64,000 bases of DNA from Phyllostachys edulis (Eukaryota > Streptophyta > Magnoliopsida > Poales > Poaceae), in assembly GCA_036346405.1 (NCBI GenBank), contig CM070557.1, positions 53,574,016 to 53,638,015 on the forward strand, given 5' to 3'. Below the pieces are notes generated by a model, which ran no database searches, had not been told where the DNA came from, and worked only from the letters and a program-made list of their open reading frames with translations. The position numbers were made by a program, and so were the translations under genes. Shown piece after piece: positions 1 through 12,719 of this stretch. Numbering within the stretch: the first letter of the stretch is position 1; each line of letters starts with the position of its first letter.

Positions 1-1264
1 GTGCACGTGGACGCTGACACGGTGCCGACGTGGAATGACATGCGAGCACAGGCGCTGACTTGGCTATACACGTGGGTGCCACTTCACCGATGACGTCACG
101 TCGACGGCGACACCCTGGTCCTGACCGGTAACGGCGAACGGCGACGCGGGGAAGGCAGTGGATGCACGCATTGGAAAGAGGAGGCTAATGCGCACTTGGG
201 GATACCTTCTTTGGCACCAGAGAGCGGCGGAGGCGACCAGAATCACGACCGGAGCGGAGAACAACGAACGGGCTATTGTCAGGAACATCAACCAGCGATG
301 CTTTGGGCCAAAGGAGGGATGATCGAGGTTGATCTTGTGACGAGGAAGCCGGTGGCGTAGTCCACGGAGGCGGAGTACCAACGGCGGCGGTGAATTTTGA
401 AGAAAAGCTTCACGGCACCGAAACCCTAGAACTCGAAATTCCGACAGCACTAGAGCTTTAAGAGGGAAACGAGATGGGGAATCGGGATCAGGAGGCAAGG
501 GCGAAGCTTGGGGTCCCTTTTATAGGGCCTGGGCGGCACGGATTTGGAAACCCCCAAAGGAGTCCGAGACGGCCACGAGTTGGTTTTAGAGATAGAAGGG
601 AATACAAAATCTGATTCGGCTTGATACGGAAGCGGGGAGATAAAAGAGATAAAGATTGGCACGATTTCCCGATAGCTTCTAGATGGAAACACTCCGTTGT
701 CGTACCGAGCTTGGAAATACGGCAATGGCGGACGCGGGCAGGACTCCACGAAGAGGAAGATGAGTCGGAGGAGACGACACGGTGGCGACGGGCCCACTGG
801 TCAACGAGGCACGCGTGGGACGCGTTAGGACCATTAAGATCTCGACCGCCCAAGTCGATCGAGCGGTGATGGATTTAATGGCGGCTGCCTTGCGGAGAAT
901 CGGATCGGAGTGGGCAGCTAGCGAAACAAGAGGATCGGGCGAAAGATTCGGCCTGATTACTATTTCTGAGATTTTAATAGGTTTTCTATTTTAGAAAATA
1001 CCAGAAATTCAAATAATCAATAGAATATAGCAAATGAACTTGGAAAAATTCTAGAAAAATCTAGAAAATATATCCAAACACAAAGAATCCAAATAAAATA
1101 GTTTTGACCATTGTTGATGTTGACTTTAATCATATTAAATTGTTTTGATGTACAAAGTCCATGTTTAAGCTTTTAAATTAAATTCAAATAAAACCAAATG
1201 GTGAATTTTCTCCTACTAACTATTCAAAAGATTTTTAAAGCTCGAAAAAATTGGGATGTTACAT
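1..1264 (-). mobile_element. Gypsy-type LTR, partial (runs off left edge)
   Basis: Read on the minus strand, the element begins at 1264 with TGTAACATCCCAATTTTTTC. The LTR at 16578 starts almost identically, and both continue with a similar ACCATTTGG stretch. An AT-rich start followed by a GC-rich 3' half (about 1-900) is typical of the long LTRs of grass Gypsy elements. The open frames here are short and of repeat character, and I do not regard any as a gene. The other end, and any internal region, lies outside the window, so solo LTR and full element cannot be told apart. Confidence 0.7.
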
Positions 1265-3004
1265 TGCTGTTGGGGAATCTTAACTGTCCATCTGTATATA
1301 GCATAAAAAAAGAAAGAAAAAAAAGTTTGTTAATGATTAGTCTAGGGAAAATTTATCATGTTTCTTAGCAAGACTTGGTGAATGATGCTTCCATAATTCT
1401 TTTTTGTGATTTTGTCACTAAAGTGGAGATAGTGTTGTCGTTGTTTTCCAGACTCAAATTATTTCAGATATATATCATATAAGTGCTTCTATGATGAGAT
1501 TTTGCAATCAAGGTTATAGTATTAGGACTATAGGATTATATTAGTACAAGTTCCAATCAAATTATGAGCACTCACATGATTCTACTGGATAGTGCATTTT
1601 TTTTTGAAATCTGATTTTGTGTTATGTTTGCGCAGGGTAGTGCATAATGCTTAGAGGAAATCTGGCAAGACAAATAGAATTTTTTTCCTTCTTTGCGGAT
1701 GGAGGCAAATAGAAAGTCAGTTCGATAATCTACTATGCTAATCTCCCTTTAGGCAGCCTCTTAGAATCAAACCGGTTATGCTACCTCTGTTTTTTTCCTT
1801 TAAAAGGAATAACACTTCTTTGTTTAGGCTAATGGCCAAAGTGAAACAAATCAGGTCAACATTGCAGGATTACTTTTACATTTTTTTTGACTATCTGATC
1901 TCCTATTGAACAACCTTTAAGGGTTAAAACAGTCACCATCTCTAATCCTTCTCCTCACAAAGAAAGATGTATGTCACTTGACTATCTGTTTGTCTTACCG
2001 TATGCCGTTTTTTGGTGGTTTTGATATGCTGGAATTTCCCTTTCCACAGGAATACAAGATTTCAATCCTGATGGATGTACCATCTTAGGTGCCAATATAT
2101 TTTAGTTCCTTTTACGTTCATTTTATTTCATGTTTCTATTCATTGTACTTATATACTCCTACTTTATACGTGTTGTATATCCAGATTCATATACTTATAT
2201 GCTGCTAGGTTTGCTCTTATTAGTATTAGACTTATCTGAAGAGGCCCATATAACTAAATAGGTGCTTATCTACAAAGTTGCGCCTGACGATGTTCCATGC
2301 CGGTGCCTGAGGAAACAAAATGTTCTATATGAGGACCTCAGTCTACCATATAAAACAACAACATCTGCGCCATTCCCCAGACAGTATTCTATAAATATCC
2401 CTACCTAAATGATGCTCCCTATTTGTATCACCCCGGTGAAGCTCGATTAGAATTTTTCGCCCTCCCAGTTCACTTGCCGTAGTGCAGTTTTTTGTACAAC
2501 ACGAAGATTATTAGTTTATACAATCTTTCTAAACACGTCCTCTTTTGCCTAATGTGTAGACTCTACTGAATACAGCTCCCTTATCTTTGGTTGCCATTCC
2601 CCCTTCTTTACAAATTTTTCTTCCCTACACTACAAACATGCGCCGCTTTCCTGCTTTATTTAGCGGTATCACTTGCGCTTCATTTGCATTTAGTTGACAC
2701 GTTTCGAACGTGCTGAACACTTATTTACCATCTTATACCACAGCTGCTTCTGCCAATCATGCTACTGTTTATTGTGTTTCCAATCTTGCTGTACTCATGA
2801 TTTAGACAACAATCAAAAGATTCTAATTTGCCTTTTTACGTTACACATACTCTTTCTTCGATACGTTTACCAACTTACATCATACAAAAACCAAAAATAA
2901 CAAACGATAAACATTTTTACCTATTCAGGAAAAAAAATGCAAAACACATGTAAATAACTGCTTTCATCTATCCTAACACCATTCGTATTCGCGCCATTGG
3001 CGCA
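1265..3004. other. AT-rich intergenic DNA, no gene recognised
   Basis: I see no convincing coding exon on either strand in this stretch. It is AT-rich with several T runs. The 68-codon open frame at 2694-2900 has no recognisable domain. Confidence 0.5.
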
Positions 3005-3199
3005 GGTCACATTCTAGTTGGAGCAATTGTCGAAGACATCAAGACTATGGCAGCTAGCCTTGACAAAGTTTCTTTTGTTTTTGTTAAGCGATTGTGTAAT
3101 GAGGCAGCTCACGTGCTTGCTAGATCGGCCAACCATATTAGGATGTGTGAAGTCCCAGAGTTAATTCGGGCTTTTCTGTGTAACGATCAAATGAGTTAA
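3005..3199 (+). pseudogene. RNase H-like (reverse-transcriptase-associated type) C-terminal fragment
   Basis: A 64-codon open stretch ends in TAA at 3197-3199. Its translation includes VSFVFVKRLCNEAAHVLARS, which resembles the C-terminal end of the plant RNase H-like domain found in LINE-derived and domesticated genes (motif like N-x-x-AHxLA). A possible splice acceptor (GGCGCAG) lies immediately upstream. No catalytic N-terminal part is visible upstream, so I read this as a captured or decayed terminal exon and not a working gene. The family resemblance is recognised by eye. Confidence 0.55.
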
Positions 3200-4709
3200 T
3201 GAAATGCTGCCTATCAACAAAGAAAAAGAATAGTTTGACGGCTATGTAATATAAAGTAGTTGAAAGTCTGATTCTGCAAACAATCCCTACGCTATTCCAC
3301 TTGAATATCATCCGTGTACACTTGATTGGACGGATATGATGAGCGGGTTTGGATCGCACTTATCCATCGCGATCCTTTTTGGAGGAACACAATTACATAA
3401 ACGGCAATATGAAGTAGGACGAGGGCCTATATCGTAAAAATACATCCGGTTCCCGTTCCTCTCAAGTCTCAGCCGCATAATTCGATCGAACGGGCTGTAC
3501 GGAACCCAGAATATGATCCAGTTTGGGGGCATAAACGATAACATAAATTAGTTAAAGGGGTCGTTACGCAAAACTCCTCGGCCATAGTTTCTCCGGTATG
3601 GACCGTGGAAGCCTGATCCAACGGTTCACGAAACTCCCAAGTGCAAAACTACGGCGATGCTCCCGGCCCGGAGGCGAGCAGCGTCGCCGCCGTCCGTGCG
3701 GTAGTCGACGCCGAGCAAGGCCAGTAGCTCGATGGAGCAGAGGCCACTCCCACCCTTCGCTCGCCGCCCCATGTGCGATCAGTGGAAGTATGCTAAGAGT
3801 GACGATTCGTGGAGAGACAACCTAGGTATCACGGTTTCTCTCCCCATCTCTTCGCATTCTCAGTCTTCTTATTCCTCTAGGCTTGGTCCATGTGTTGCAC
3901 GGGAGCTGTTCGATGTATTTCCTCACTGGGGCTACGATACCACTGATCCCCACTCTGGAGTGATCCGAGATGGCTCAGTTGGCACAAATGTCCTGAGGTG
4001 TTTTTAAGTAGATGTCATTGGTAGAAATGCATCAATTTTCTCTGATTTAGCAGTCAGATTAAGTTGTTTGTGAGGGGGTATGGCAATATGTTGTCTGATT
4101 ATAATGTTAGTTGTACACGCACTTCAATTTGATCTGCAAATTTCTTAGATTCCCTGCAAATTGGTTATGTGGAAAAAATGATTAAGGTTGCTTTTTGTCC
4201 GAGTTATACCACATATATGTGAGAATGTGAGGTTATATGTATCTTAACGCATGCACCACATGCCCGATGCTCTTGAGACCTCGACAATTGACATGTGGTA
4301 GGTTTGGTCAAATTAGCCTTAATTTTGTCTCTTGTAGAGCACTTGTAGTAATGATGATACTATATTACAGACATGGCTACAGGCCATGTATTCTCGCGAG
4401 AAGCTGCAGTTAAGCAGATAAAAAAAAATCATGATTGAACTCGGGATAATTCAGAAGGCGACTACACTGACAATGTACAAAAATCAATGACAAGGAAGCG
4501 CAAGTTATATTTGTCTTCTGTTTACTGGTTCCATAACACACTTGCAGGCAAATCTAAGATACTCATGCAAAAGCCTTAACCAAAATATCCACAATCATGT
4601 ACAACGAAGGACATTAAGTTTTGCTGAAACTGAACAATGCGAATATATACACAAGTAAGATTTGCACCATGAACTCAAAAGCATAGATAGATAGTGATCC
4701 TCATACAAG
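3200..4709. other. Intergenic stretch downstream of the kinase gene
   Basis: This contains the 3' UTR and downstream region of the minus-strand kinase gene (just below 4710). A GC-richer patch at about 3600-4007 carries short overlapping plus-strand frames that I do not recognise and cannot support as a gene. It could be a captured gene fragment, because its base composition differs from the AT-rich surroundings. Confidence 0.4.
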
Positions 4710-7700
4710 CTAGCTTAGTGGCTGGATTTGGCTGGCCTCTAGCATGTAACGTAGACGGCTTGTAACTTCTGGGAATAATGGTCTTTTCTCAGGCTCGTTT
4801 GACCAGCATTGCTCCATTAGTTTCCTCCACTCTGGATCACATGAGCCTGGCACAGGTGGCCTCAGTGTGTTGCTCAGAATTCCTCCTGCAATTTCCAGTC
4901 AGTAATCAGGTGATGTTACAGAATATGATGCCCTTTAGAATAACTTGGTTGTGTTTTAAGCACACCTATGACTCCTCCATGGTGCATGCCAGCATACGGC
5001 TCCTGACCCGTGAGTATTTCCCACATTACAATGCCAAAAGAATAAACATCAACCTGTGATAGTATCATAGAAAGGCGCATTTAGTTTTAGACAATACAAA
5101 GACCTATGCGAGGAATCATCGCACACACAAAAAAATGTTTACATGATAAGTATAACTTTTTTTTTTTATAAAAAAAATGAAGCCATGGGATGGTCCACTG
5201 TTATTAAGTTGCACGACTAGTCGACGATTAGTCGACAAGTCGGTACACAACCTCTTAGTCGACTAATCGAGATTTGCTAGCTGCCCGACTTCAATTTCAA
5301 AGAAAGTCATTCATCAAGAAAGATTTGTTACGATCAAAACGAGTAAGTCATCAACTCATCATCGTGATTATGTTGTTCTTCTCTCTATTTCATGGTTTAC
5401 AATATGTATATGTGTTTAATTGTTATACAACTTAGTATATTACATACCCTGTTTAAATACTTTATAGTCTGTGGACTAGTCGTGGCTAGTCGCGACTAGT
5501 CGGCCAAGTCGACAAGTCGCCCCTCTTACGACTCGACTCGACTTTACGACTTGATAACCTTTGGATGGTCCTACATTTTAGGTTTTTAGAAAGGATTTCA
5601 CCAAATGATCCTGTGCATCTTTTTTTTTCAATGTAGGCTTGCTTTCAAATCTATGAGGGCAAAATCACTTCAGTTAGCTTTCTGTTTGATCAGTGTCATA
5701 TGACTATATGAGACACACACAATACCATAACAAATTTTCAGTGCTTTGTAACATCTTTACTTTTCTGGTTCATCAAGAGGATTTGGAGTACTACCTTGTC
5801 TGATACCTTACTACTGTTCATTGCAAGTGTTTCAGGAGCCATCCAGGGAAGAGTTCCCCTCATTCCACCAGAGACCATTGTGGTTTGTTTCACCTTGGAC
5901 AAACCAAAGTCAGCTACCTGCAGTCACAATTTACCGGTTACTCTGCTTAACTTATATAATATAGAAAGAAGGTGTTATTATATCATCTCATGTCATTCAT
6001 TTGTATCCACTTAACAGATCCAATCAATATATTACTGAAAGCTTGACACACCTTGCATATGGGACGAGAAGGATCCTTGAGATTCACTAGCAAGTTATCA
6101 CATTTCAGATCAAAATGAATTATATTCTTGGAATGCAAGTATTCCATTCCCATTGCTGCATCCATAGCAAGAATTATTCGCTTGTGTCGATCAAGGAATT
6201 TGTCTTTGCGCAGAAGGACCTTCTTGAGGGATCCACTGACCATGAATTCCGTTACAGTAGCTAATATTCCCCCAGGTCCATTATTCACAATCCCGTAGAA
6301 TGCTAGCACATTAGGGTGGTGTAGTTTTGAGAGGATTGCAGCTTCTCTCCAAAATTCTATAATCTGCATGATGAAATGTGTTAGTGTTTTCTGACAAGCA
6401 AAACCTTGTTCGCTAGGACCTGGAAGATTAATCGAATGGTTTTCTACTACTACATGTGTATCGTGATTGTTATTTCAATCTATTCATGTGGTTTGCAGGA
6501 ACTAACCAATTTATCTGTCTCAGGCGATGGATACATGAAGCAGCTATTCTTTATCCGTTTGATGGCAACATCTGTTCCCTTCCATCTTCCATGAAAGACA
6601 GTTCCAAATGCACCAGAGCCCATCTCGTGCAGATCTTCAAGGTCCTCATTGTTTATTATCTGTGGTGCAAGTCAAAAGTCAACTACGGTACATTATTGAA
6701 AATGCAGGAAATCATGTGAAACAATGAGACTGATCTATGGTTCCTTTTCAGAACTGCAATATTTGTTTCATTCAGTTTTGCTTATTTCTTTCACTCCTTA
6801 CTTTCATATCCTTATCTGGAGCTGGGAGTACTATACAAGTATACAGATTCGGACAAACATATATAGTTGTTATCGAACTAATGTCTAGGCATCAGGGATT
6901 CTCAAGTTTAAATTTCAGGCATTCTACAAACCTGGACATCGCTTATAACATATCTGCCCAATGCTGCATTTGCAGGAAGGGCTGGTTCGCTGTTCCTGGT
7001 TTCATCTACCTACCATCAGAGGAAAATCCAGAAGCTACCTTGAAAAATTATTCCAAAGTTAGCACATGAAAAGGATGCTGAGAGGTACCTCGAGCTCTAT
7101 GGTTGGCTCTGCAGCATTTTGTTTACCTTCTTCTGATTGAGTTCCAACCTGCATACTGTTGTCATCGGTGCCAAGTGCCCGAGACTGAATCAATGTTGAT
7201 AATTCTACATCTTGTCGTTCACTGCTGGCAGAAGCTTGCTCTTTGTCCCATGAAGCATGCGCAGGAGTACTTCGCTGCAGCTCAGTTGACTCGTTATCTG
7301 ATGATGTAAAAGGATGTGGAGAAGGTACTACTTCGCTGTCATAGATCATTGGCCTGGAAGGGTAATCTTTCTTGGTAGCACCACTGTACATAACATCAGG
7401 AACTGGAGGCTGTACCTTCTGTTTGTTGTTGGCTACAAATAACTGGTCCTGGGTGATGTACATGTTATCGTGCCACAATATTGGAGCACCTGATTCATTT
7501 GACCTGTAGGCCTGACTAGGATCAGGCATATTTGCCCTGGTATGCAGCTGAATGTTTCTACTTTTGCTAAATTGATCTGTCTCTGAATGAGGCTTTGTGT
7601 CTTCTTGGGGGCTGTACGTTCTTGTCTTTATCATGGTATCATCAGTGCTCATGCAATTGTACACCAGTTTCTGAGGATCTCCTGACAAAGGCACAGGTGT

Positions 7701-9194
7701 TTCATATACAGTTGTTCCAACAGGTTCTTCTAGCATCAGCTCCTGAAACTCGGATGAATTGTTAGACTGGATGGATTGAATCATTGGCTCAGTCTGTTCC
7801 CTCGTCAGCTTGTTGATACGACTGGTAAGTGGCATTGGGCTACTGTAGTTTGAATTTGGTGATGGTTCCCTCGAACTGATGTCATCTGGTGGTATCAACA
7901 GCTCTCTTCTTGATGATGCTCTCTCCTTATCTCTTGTGGCATGGTGACCTGTTTTGTTCATGTTTGTCGCTGTCACTTGCAGCTCAGGCTGCTGCCTTGC
8001 GGTGGCATTACCACCAGTTTGCTCCCACTTAGCTGGATATGTGAATTCTGATGACACAGATGAACCAGAGTGAACATTTCTCGACTTTCTGGCAGGATGG
8101 GAGCTCACCTCCACTTTGTCATTCTGCACAGCACAGTCTTGGTTGGACATTTGGTGCCTGAAACTGGGAGGCATCTCATGCAGAGGTCCCCTGGATGCCT
8201 TCGGTGGTACTGTGATGACAATATTTTGTGAAGATTTGCTTTTGATGTGTGCTGAGGCTTCTTCGCTCCTGTCCGCCAGTGATCCCTCGCCGTCAATATC
8301 GAACATCAGCTGGAGTTGATTCAGATCACTGGCCGATGCACTCCCAGGGCCTTGTGCACTTGACTTTTTACCTGATTCAGTGTATCCATTTATAAGAGCA
8401 ATGTATTGTGCTTCAGTTTCTTCATCTGATGCGCTTCCTACCACGAAATGTACGTGGTGCTCATCATCTTCATCAGTGAATAGGTACATCACTGGCCTTT
8501 CTTTGCTTTCTTCTAGTACAATGCACTCGTCAATCATATGGTGAACATCATCATCGGAGGCGACAGAAATGAGCACATTCACTTGCTCCCCTGGTAAGTG
8601 GTACTTGATTGTGTGAGCTTGCCTGATGAGCTTGGTTGTCTTACTGGTCAGTCCTTGCCATGACATGTCCTGGCTAATCTGAATCAGATGCTTCTCACCA
8701 CCAACATACCGGAGCTTGCCATCAATTGGCCTTGGCAGGAATCTACCACCAAAGTTGCAAAGGAACTTCATTTTGGTTGGTTCACGGGCATAAATCTCTT
8801 GTGGGTACCTACAATTTGATCCTTCGCTACTTGCTTCATTGAATGATGGAAATCTTAGCAGTTCTTTTGGTGGTTTATTTCCCGATATGTTAGCTTCTTG
8901 CCTCCAGGCTGTATAGTTGGTGTTGATGCTCCTGTCGTCAGAGATGGTGGGAATCAAATGCTTCTTTGTGTTTGTCCTATCTTGCATGAATTCAAGAGTA
9001 AACTCCTCGCCAGTTTGGAATGAGTAGTTCAGTACCTGCCTCCGCCCAGTTGTCACAAAGAACACTGGCGGCCTAGGACTGATGTTGGGAACATTTGACA
9101 GCAAATCTTCTGAAATTCGTTGATGTGCAAGGCCAGTACCTCCAGTTCCAATTGTTTCTGAATTGCATGGAGAAGACACAATGTTCTTTGACAT
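4710..9194 (-). CDS. Raf-like protein kinase with N-terminal PB1 domain
   Basis: This is a probable soluble serine/threonine kinase of the plant Raf-like MAPKKK group with an N-terminal PB1 domain, a group associated with stress and hormone signalling. The coding exons read on the minus strand with GT/AG borders are 9194-7089, 6659-6507, 6363-6052, 5917-5795, 5053-4966 and 4885-4710. All junctions keep frame and the gene ends in TAG, giving 985 codons. The PB1 domain lies at about residues 141-239 (KMKFLCNFGGRFLPRP). A long low-complexity Ser/Gln-rich linker follows. The kinase domain begins near 703 with the glycine loop GSGAFGTV (716-723), VAIK lysine 736, catalytic loop HFDLKCDN (836-843), DFG (860-862) and APE (884-886), so every key catalytic residue is present. 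The HFD form of the HRD motif is usual in this group. The start was chosen as the first ATG after a good splice acceptor (CTACAG at 9200). A hAT MITE sits in the intron between the DFG and VDVYSFG exons. The gene looks intact. Confidence 0.92.
5188..5571. mobile_element. hAT-type MITE inside a kinase intron
   Basis: A 366-bp insertion (5197-5562) is flanked by the direct repeat GGATGGTCC at 5188-5196 and 5563-5571. This contains the 8-bp target duplication expected for hAT elements, plus one base. Its ends are imperfect inverted repeats (TGTTATTAAGT on the left, GGTTATCAAGT read inward from the right). The interior next to each end carries many copies of GACTAGTCG/GTCGAC-like words, resembling hAT subterminal repeats. 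It has no coding capacity and lies wholly within the intron between 5054 and 5794. Confidence 0.75.
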
Positions 9195-9899
9195 TACTTC
9201 TGTAGGTCAGTGTTTTTTTTTCTGAGCGATTTTACTAAATCCATTTTCAGTATCAAAATGAACTGTGATGTTAGTTGGCATGAAGTGAATCGTGTAGCCT
9301 CATTGCAGCATCCTTAGTCACATAGTTTGTATTTTTTTCTCCCCTGGTTTTAGAGCTATGAAGATATGCAATTAGAAGGTTAAAATAATAAGATATGCTG
9401 ATTCAAACTTATAGGCAATATCAAAATTTCATGAAGATGGAAAATATAAGACAATACAAAGGGTCAAAACTCAATAGCCTCATTGCTTATTAAAAGAATG
9501 AAGTGTTCAATAATTCCCAAACTACCATTCTTATTTACAATGTTTGCTATCGATGTTGATATTGTGTTCTTAATATGGAGTTCTCCATGAGTACATATAT
9601 TCATGACACAGAATTAAATAACATTAATTCAGAATTGGTTGATTCTCTAAACTTTACTTCAACAGGATGGTATTTGAAGGAAATTGAGGAATAAGTCCTT
9701 CTGAACGAAAGAAAGAAATCATACATGGATCGAATAAAATCCTTTTTAGTAGCACAAAATCATTAATACAAAATCATAAAAGTTGTGGAAATAAAGAGCA
9801 AGACAAGAACATAAACAACAAGACAAGAACATAACTACTAACCCTCTCAATCTTCGGATAAAGCCTGAGATCACTCTTGTAGCTTATGAGCTGGTACAT
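9192..9899 (-). promoter_or_regulatory. Probable 5' UTR exon and intron of the kinase gene, with an uORF ending on the main ATG
   Basis: On the minus strand an ATG at 9899-9897 opens a frame that runs to a good donor (AGG|GTTAGT, exon end 9843). Joining it to the acceptor CTACAG at 9200 gives a 20-codon peptide beginning MYQLISYKSD and ending in TAA at 9196-9194. That stop overlaps the main start codon as TAATG. The exon reads like coding sequence and not like random UTR. Transcript structure and conservation are inferred. It could instead be a non-coding leader exon. Confidence 0.5.
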
Positions 9900-9934
9900 A
9901 GTGTCTACGTTACATTGCGGTGCTTGAGAAACTG

Positions 9935-9942
9935 ATATATAC
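9935..9942 (-). promoter_or_regulatory. TATA-like box of the kinase gene
   Basis: On the minus strand the sequence reads GTATATATCAG. It lies about 35-40 bases before the first ATG of the proposed 5' exon. The spacing would put transcription start close to that ATG, so transcription may begin further upstream. Inference only. Confidence 0.35.
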
Positions 9943-9973
9943 AGATGGGTGAGGTTAATTTTAATATATTACT

Positions 9974-10281
9974 AGTAGATATTGAGATGAGATGTATTGG
10001 AGGTGGGGTCTAAACTGAGTCATCTGTGAAGCAGCTCATTGGCCTTGTCTGCCACACTTCAAATTGGATGACATCATGACAACAGTGGGGTGACCTAGTA
10101 AGTCAACTGTTGTTTATGTAAAACTGGAGTAGATATTGAGATGAGATGTATTGGAGGTGGGGTCTAAACTGAGTCATCTGTGAAGCAGCTCATTGGCCTT
10201 GTCTGCCACACTTCAAATTGGATGACATCATGACAACAGTGGGGTGACCTAGTAAGTCAACTGTTGTTTATGTAAAACTGG
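9974..10281. repeat. Perfect 154-bp tandem duplication upstream of the kinase gene
   Basis: The unit at 9974-10127 is repeated at 10128-10281 with no difference that I could find by eye. It starts AGTAGATATTGAGATGAGAT. It contains GATGACATCATGAC and TGACCTAGTAAGTCAACTG. It lies about 30-340 bases upstream of the TATA-like box, within the likely promoter of the kinase gene. Confidence 0.95.
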
Positions 10282-10284
10282 AGT

Positions 10285-12639
10285 GGAGTGTGTGAAGACA
10301 CCGAGAACAACTTTAAAATCATGCATATTAAATTGTAGGCATTTCACGATTTATGAAATGACAGATGTTATACATATGATAAAGAAACAAATTCAGCTAC
10401 CAGATTATCTATTAACATTTTTGTGTCTAAATTGAATTATAAGTGCAACATTTATGTGGCATGAGCAATACACGCTAATAATTGCCATGCAATGCAGACT
10501 AACGGTTTTTAAAACCCCAACTGGAGATGTTACAGTACTGTAGTAAGAGGCAGCCCTTTTAATCTCTCACTTGTCACTGCCCGCTGTCGATATTAGACAT
10601 AAATATTTGGGCTCATTTTTACACCCTATGTATGATGCAGCATTACTAATATATTTTATTGAGTTATATAGTGCCATTTGTAGCCCAAATGGACTTGTTT
10701 CTTGAAATTCCACCCACCGAGCATTGCTAGCATATTGTTAGTTTGCGAGGTGCAGCTGTCAGAAGGTGAGCAGTGGATATCGTAAGCAGTCTGAAGGTGA
10801 AACTGGAACAAGTCTACTCACACGTTAGTCTCGCCATTTGTGTAGTTTATTTAGGTTGGCCTGAGATTTTTTTGACTTTAGATATGATCCATTTCCCATT
10901 AGTTCACATAAAATCTTCTTTTGTACTTCATGTTTCTTTATTTATTTACCTACAAATGAGAACCCTGTTGCTATTGCTTGATAAAAAGCGAAGTTTTGCA
11001 TATTTTTGAGGGAGCCAAAATTACTGTTTGCACAGTACTTTATCTAGTTGTTCTCTTTAGCCAAAGCAACGTCGTGTGGTCATGGAACCCTAAGGGGGCT
11101 TGGTTGCTTAGCACATTAATTGACAGAAAAGTGGAAGTTCCTATCAAATTATCGACCTGTATTGAAATGCAGTCGAGATGAACAGATACAGTTGTAGCTT
11201 GTTTCCTCAGTGAAAGGGGTTTCTTGGCTATTGGGTTGGCCGTGGCCCCCATGTACGTTCTTCATGACATGTTGCAATTCAGGGGTTTCTGCCCATTGTT
11301 TCTCATCTCTTCCAGTCGTTTTAAATTGTATTCTGTAAGAAACCGTCATCCAGCATAGGGAGGTTGACACTGATTCCTCCATGTAACTGACAGGCCAAGC
11401 ATGCTTAAGGCAAGTAGTTGGGACTTGGGACTTAGCAAGGAGTTGAGCAGCACCCTGATTCCTGAAGAGAGAACAGATGGACGCTTCGGTCCAGACCAGC
11501 ACATGCATGCTTTTACTGGTATGTCGAATCAACCAAAGCTTCTAGCCTCTCAGCTGGCATCTTTATTCGTTTACAGTTTATAGTTTACACTTCACACACC
11601 ACTTGTTACCATATGCATGTTCTCTTACCTTTTACACTTGAATGAGATTGGTTCCTCGCTAGATCTGCCTTAAGACTAAAGTGCAGATTTCGAATTAATC
11701 TTCACTGGATCTGTCACTGTCCTCCTGGTCCATGCAGTAAGATTCGGCATACACAAGAAATTTGAAGTCTAGACTGGGAATTAAAAATCACCTTCGTTAT
11801 CTGGGAGCTATAGTTTCCTTATTCGTTTGGATGGCTGATGATGATTTCATATAGTAACTTACTGAAACATCGGCCCGTAGTGTCCTTGAAACCAAAGATC
11901 ATGAAATAGAGTTGGTTGCTCAGATCTTCAATCCCGATTCCCGCATCGCCTAAAGGATGCACGCCCTCCATTATTCAGTCTTCAGTTCAGAATGCTACGG
12001 ATTATGACACCGAAAAGTTACAATTCTATACCTTATCTGCAACAGTGGAGTGCCCCTTTCCCCGCCCCCCACCCAGCTACCATGACCTTTGATGCGCCCT
12101 TTTTTCTTCTTTTCTTTTTGAGGAAGGCGGTATATTTTTTTGGTGGGTTTTGCTAAATCTCAGCCACTTCAAAATTTGATAAATCTCAGTCGATTTTGCT
12201 CACCTTTTCTAATATTGAATCATTCTTTAGCCGATAACCTTGCCACACCACGGACAAGTCAAAAACTTATTTTCAAAAAATGAACCTGCAGAGCGGCCAC
12301 GCCAATGCTCTGCTGGTGGTTGTCAAATCATCAGGCCCCGAGCACTGAAAGTTCTTTTCGTAACAAATCTAACGATACTATTGTTTACGATCAATCTACA
12401 TAATTTTGTAGATATTAGTAGTCAAAATTAAGGAAGTTTGACCACTCAAATTCTAAAACGTTGTATATTTCTAAACACATTGTGTAGAAAACAACAACGG
12501 TAAACAAAGAAAAATAACAACTTTACTACTGCTGATCATTCTTAAGCACCTAAAGCTGGCATGCATTTTATTCGTTTATATTTCGTTTACAAGGACTAAT
12601 TATTTTCACATTAGAAAACTAGCAACCATAATATAAAAT
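10285..12639. other. Intergenic, no gene recognised
   Basis: This is mostly AT-rich. Short frames on both strands around 10773-11583 have no recognisable domain, lack splice-linked partners and overlap each other. I see no RNA gene or clear transposon ends here. Confidence 0.5.
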
Positions 12640-12719
12640 GTCTGGGCGTACTCCTGGAAGCTTCCGATACATTCTCACCGCACCGAAGGCAAAGGCACAC
12701 CTAGCTCGATCACCTCACC

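Noticed and set aside
10773..11583. Overlapping short frames considered as a small gene
   Set aside because: No conserved domain, no splice-linked exons and no codon-usage signal.
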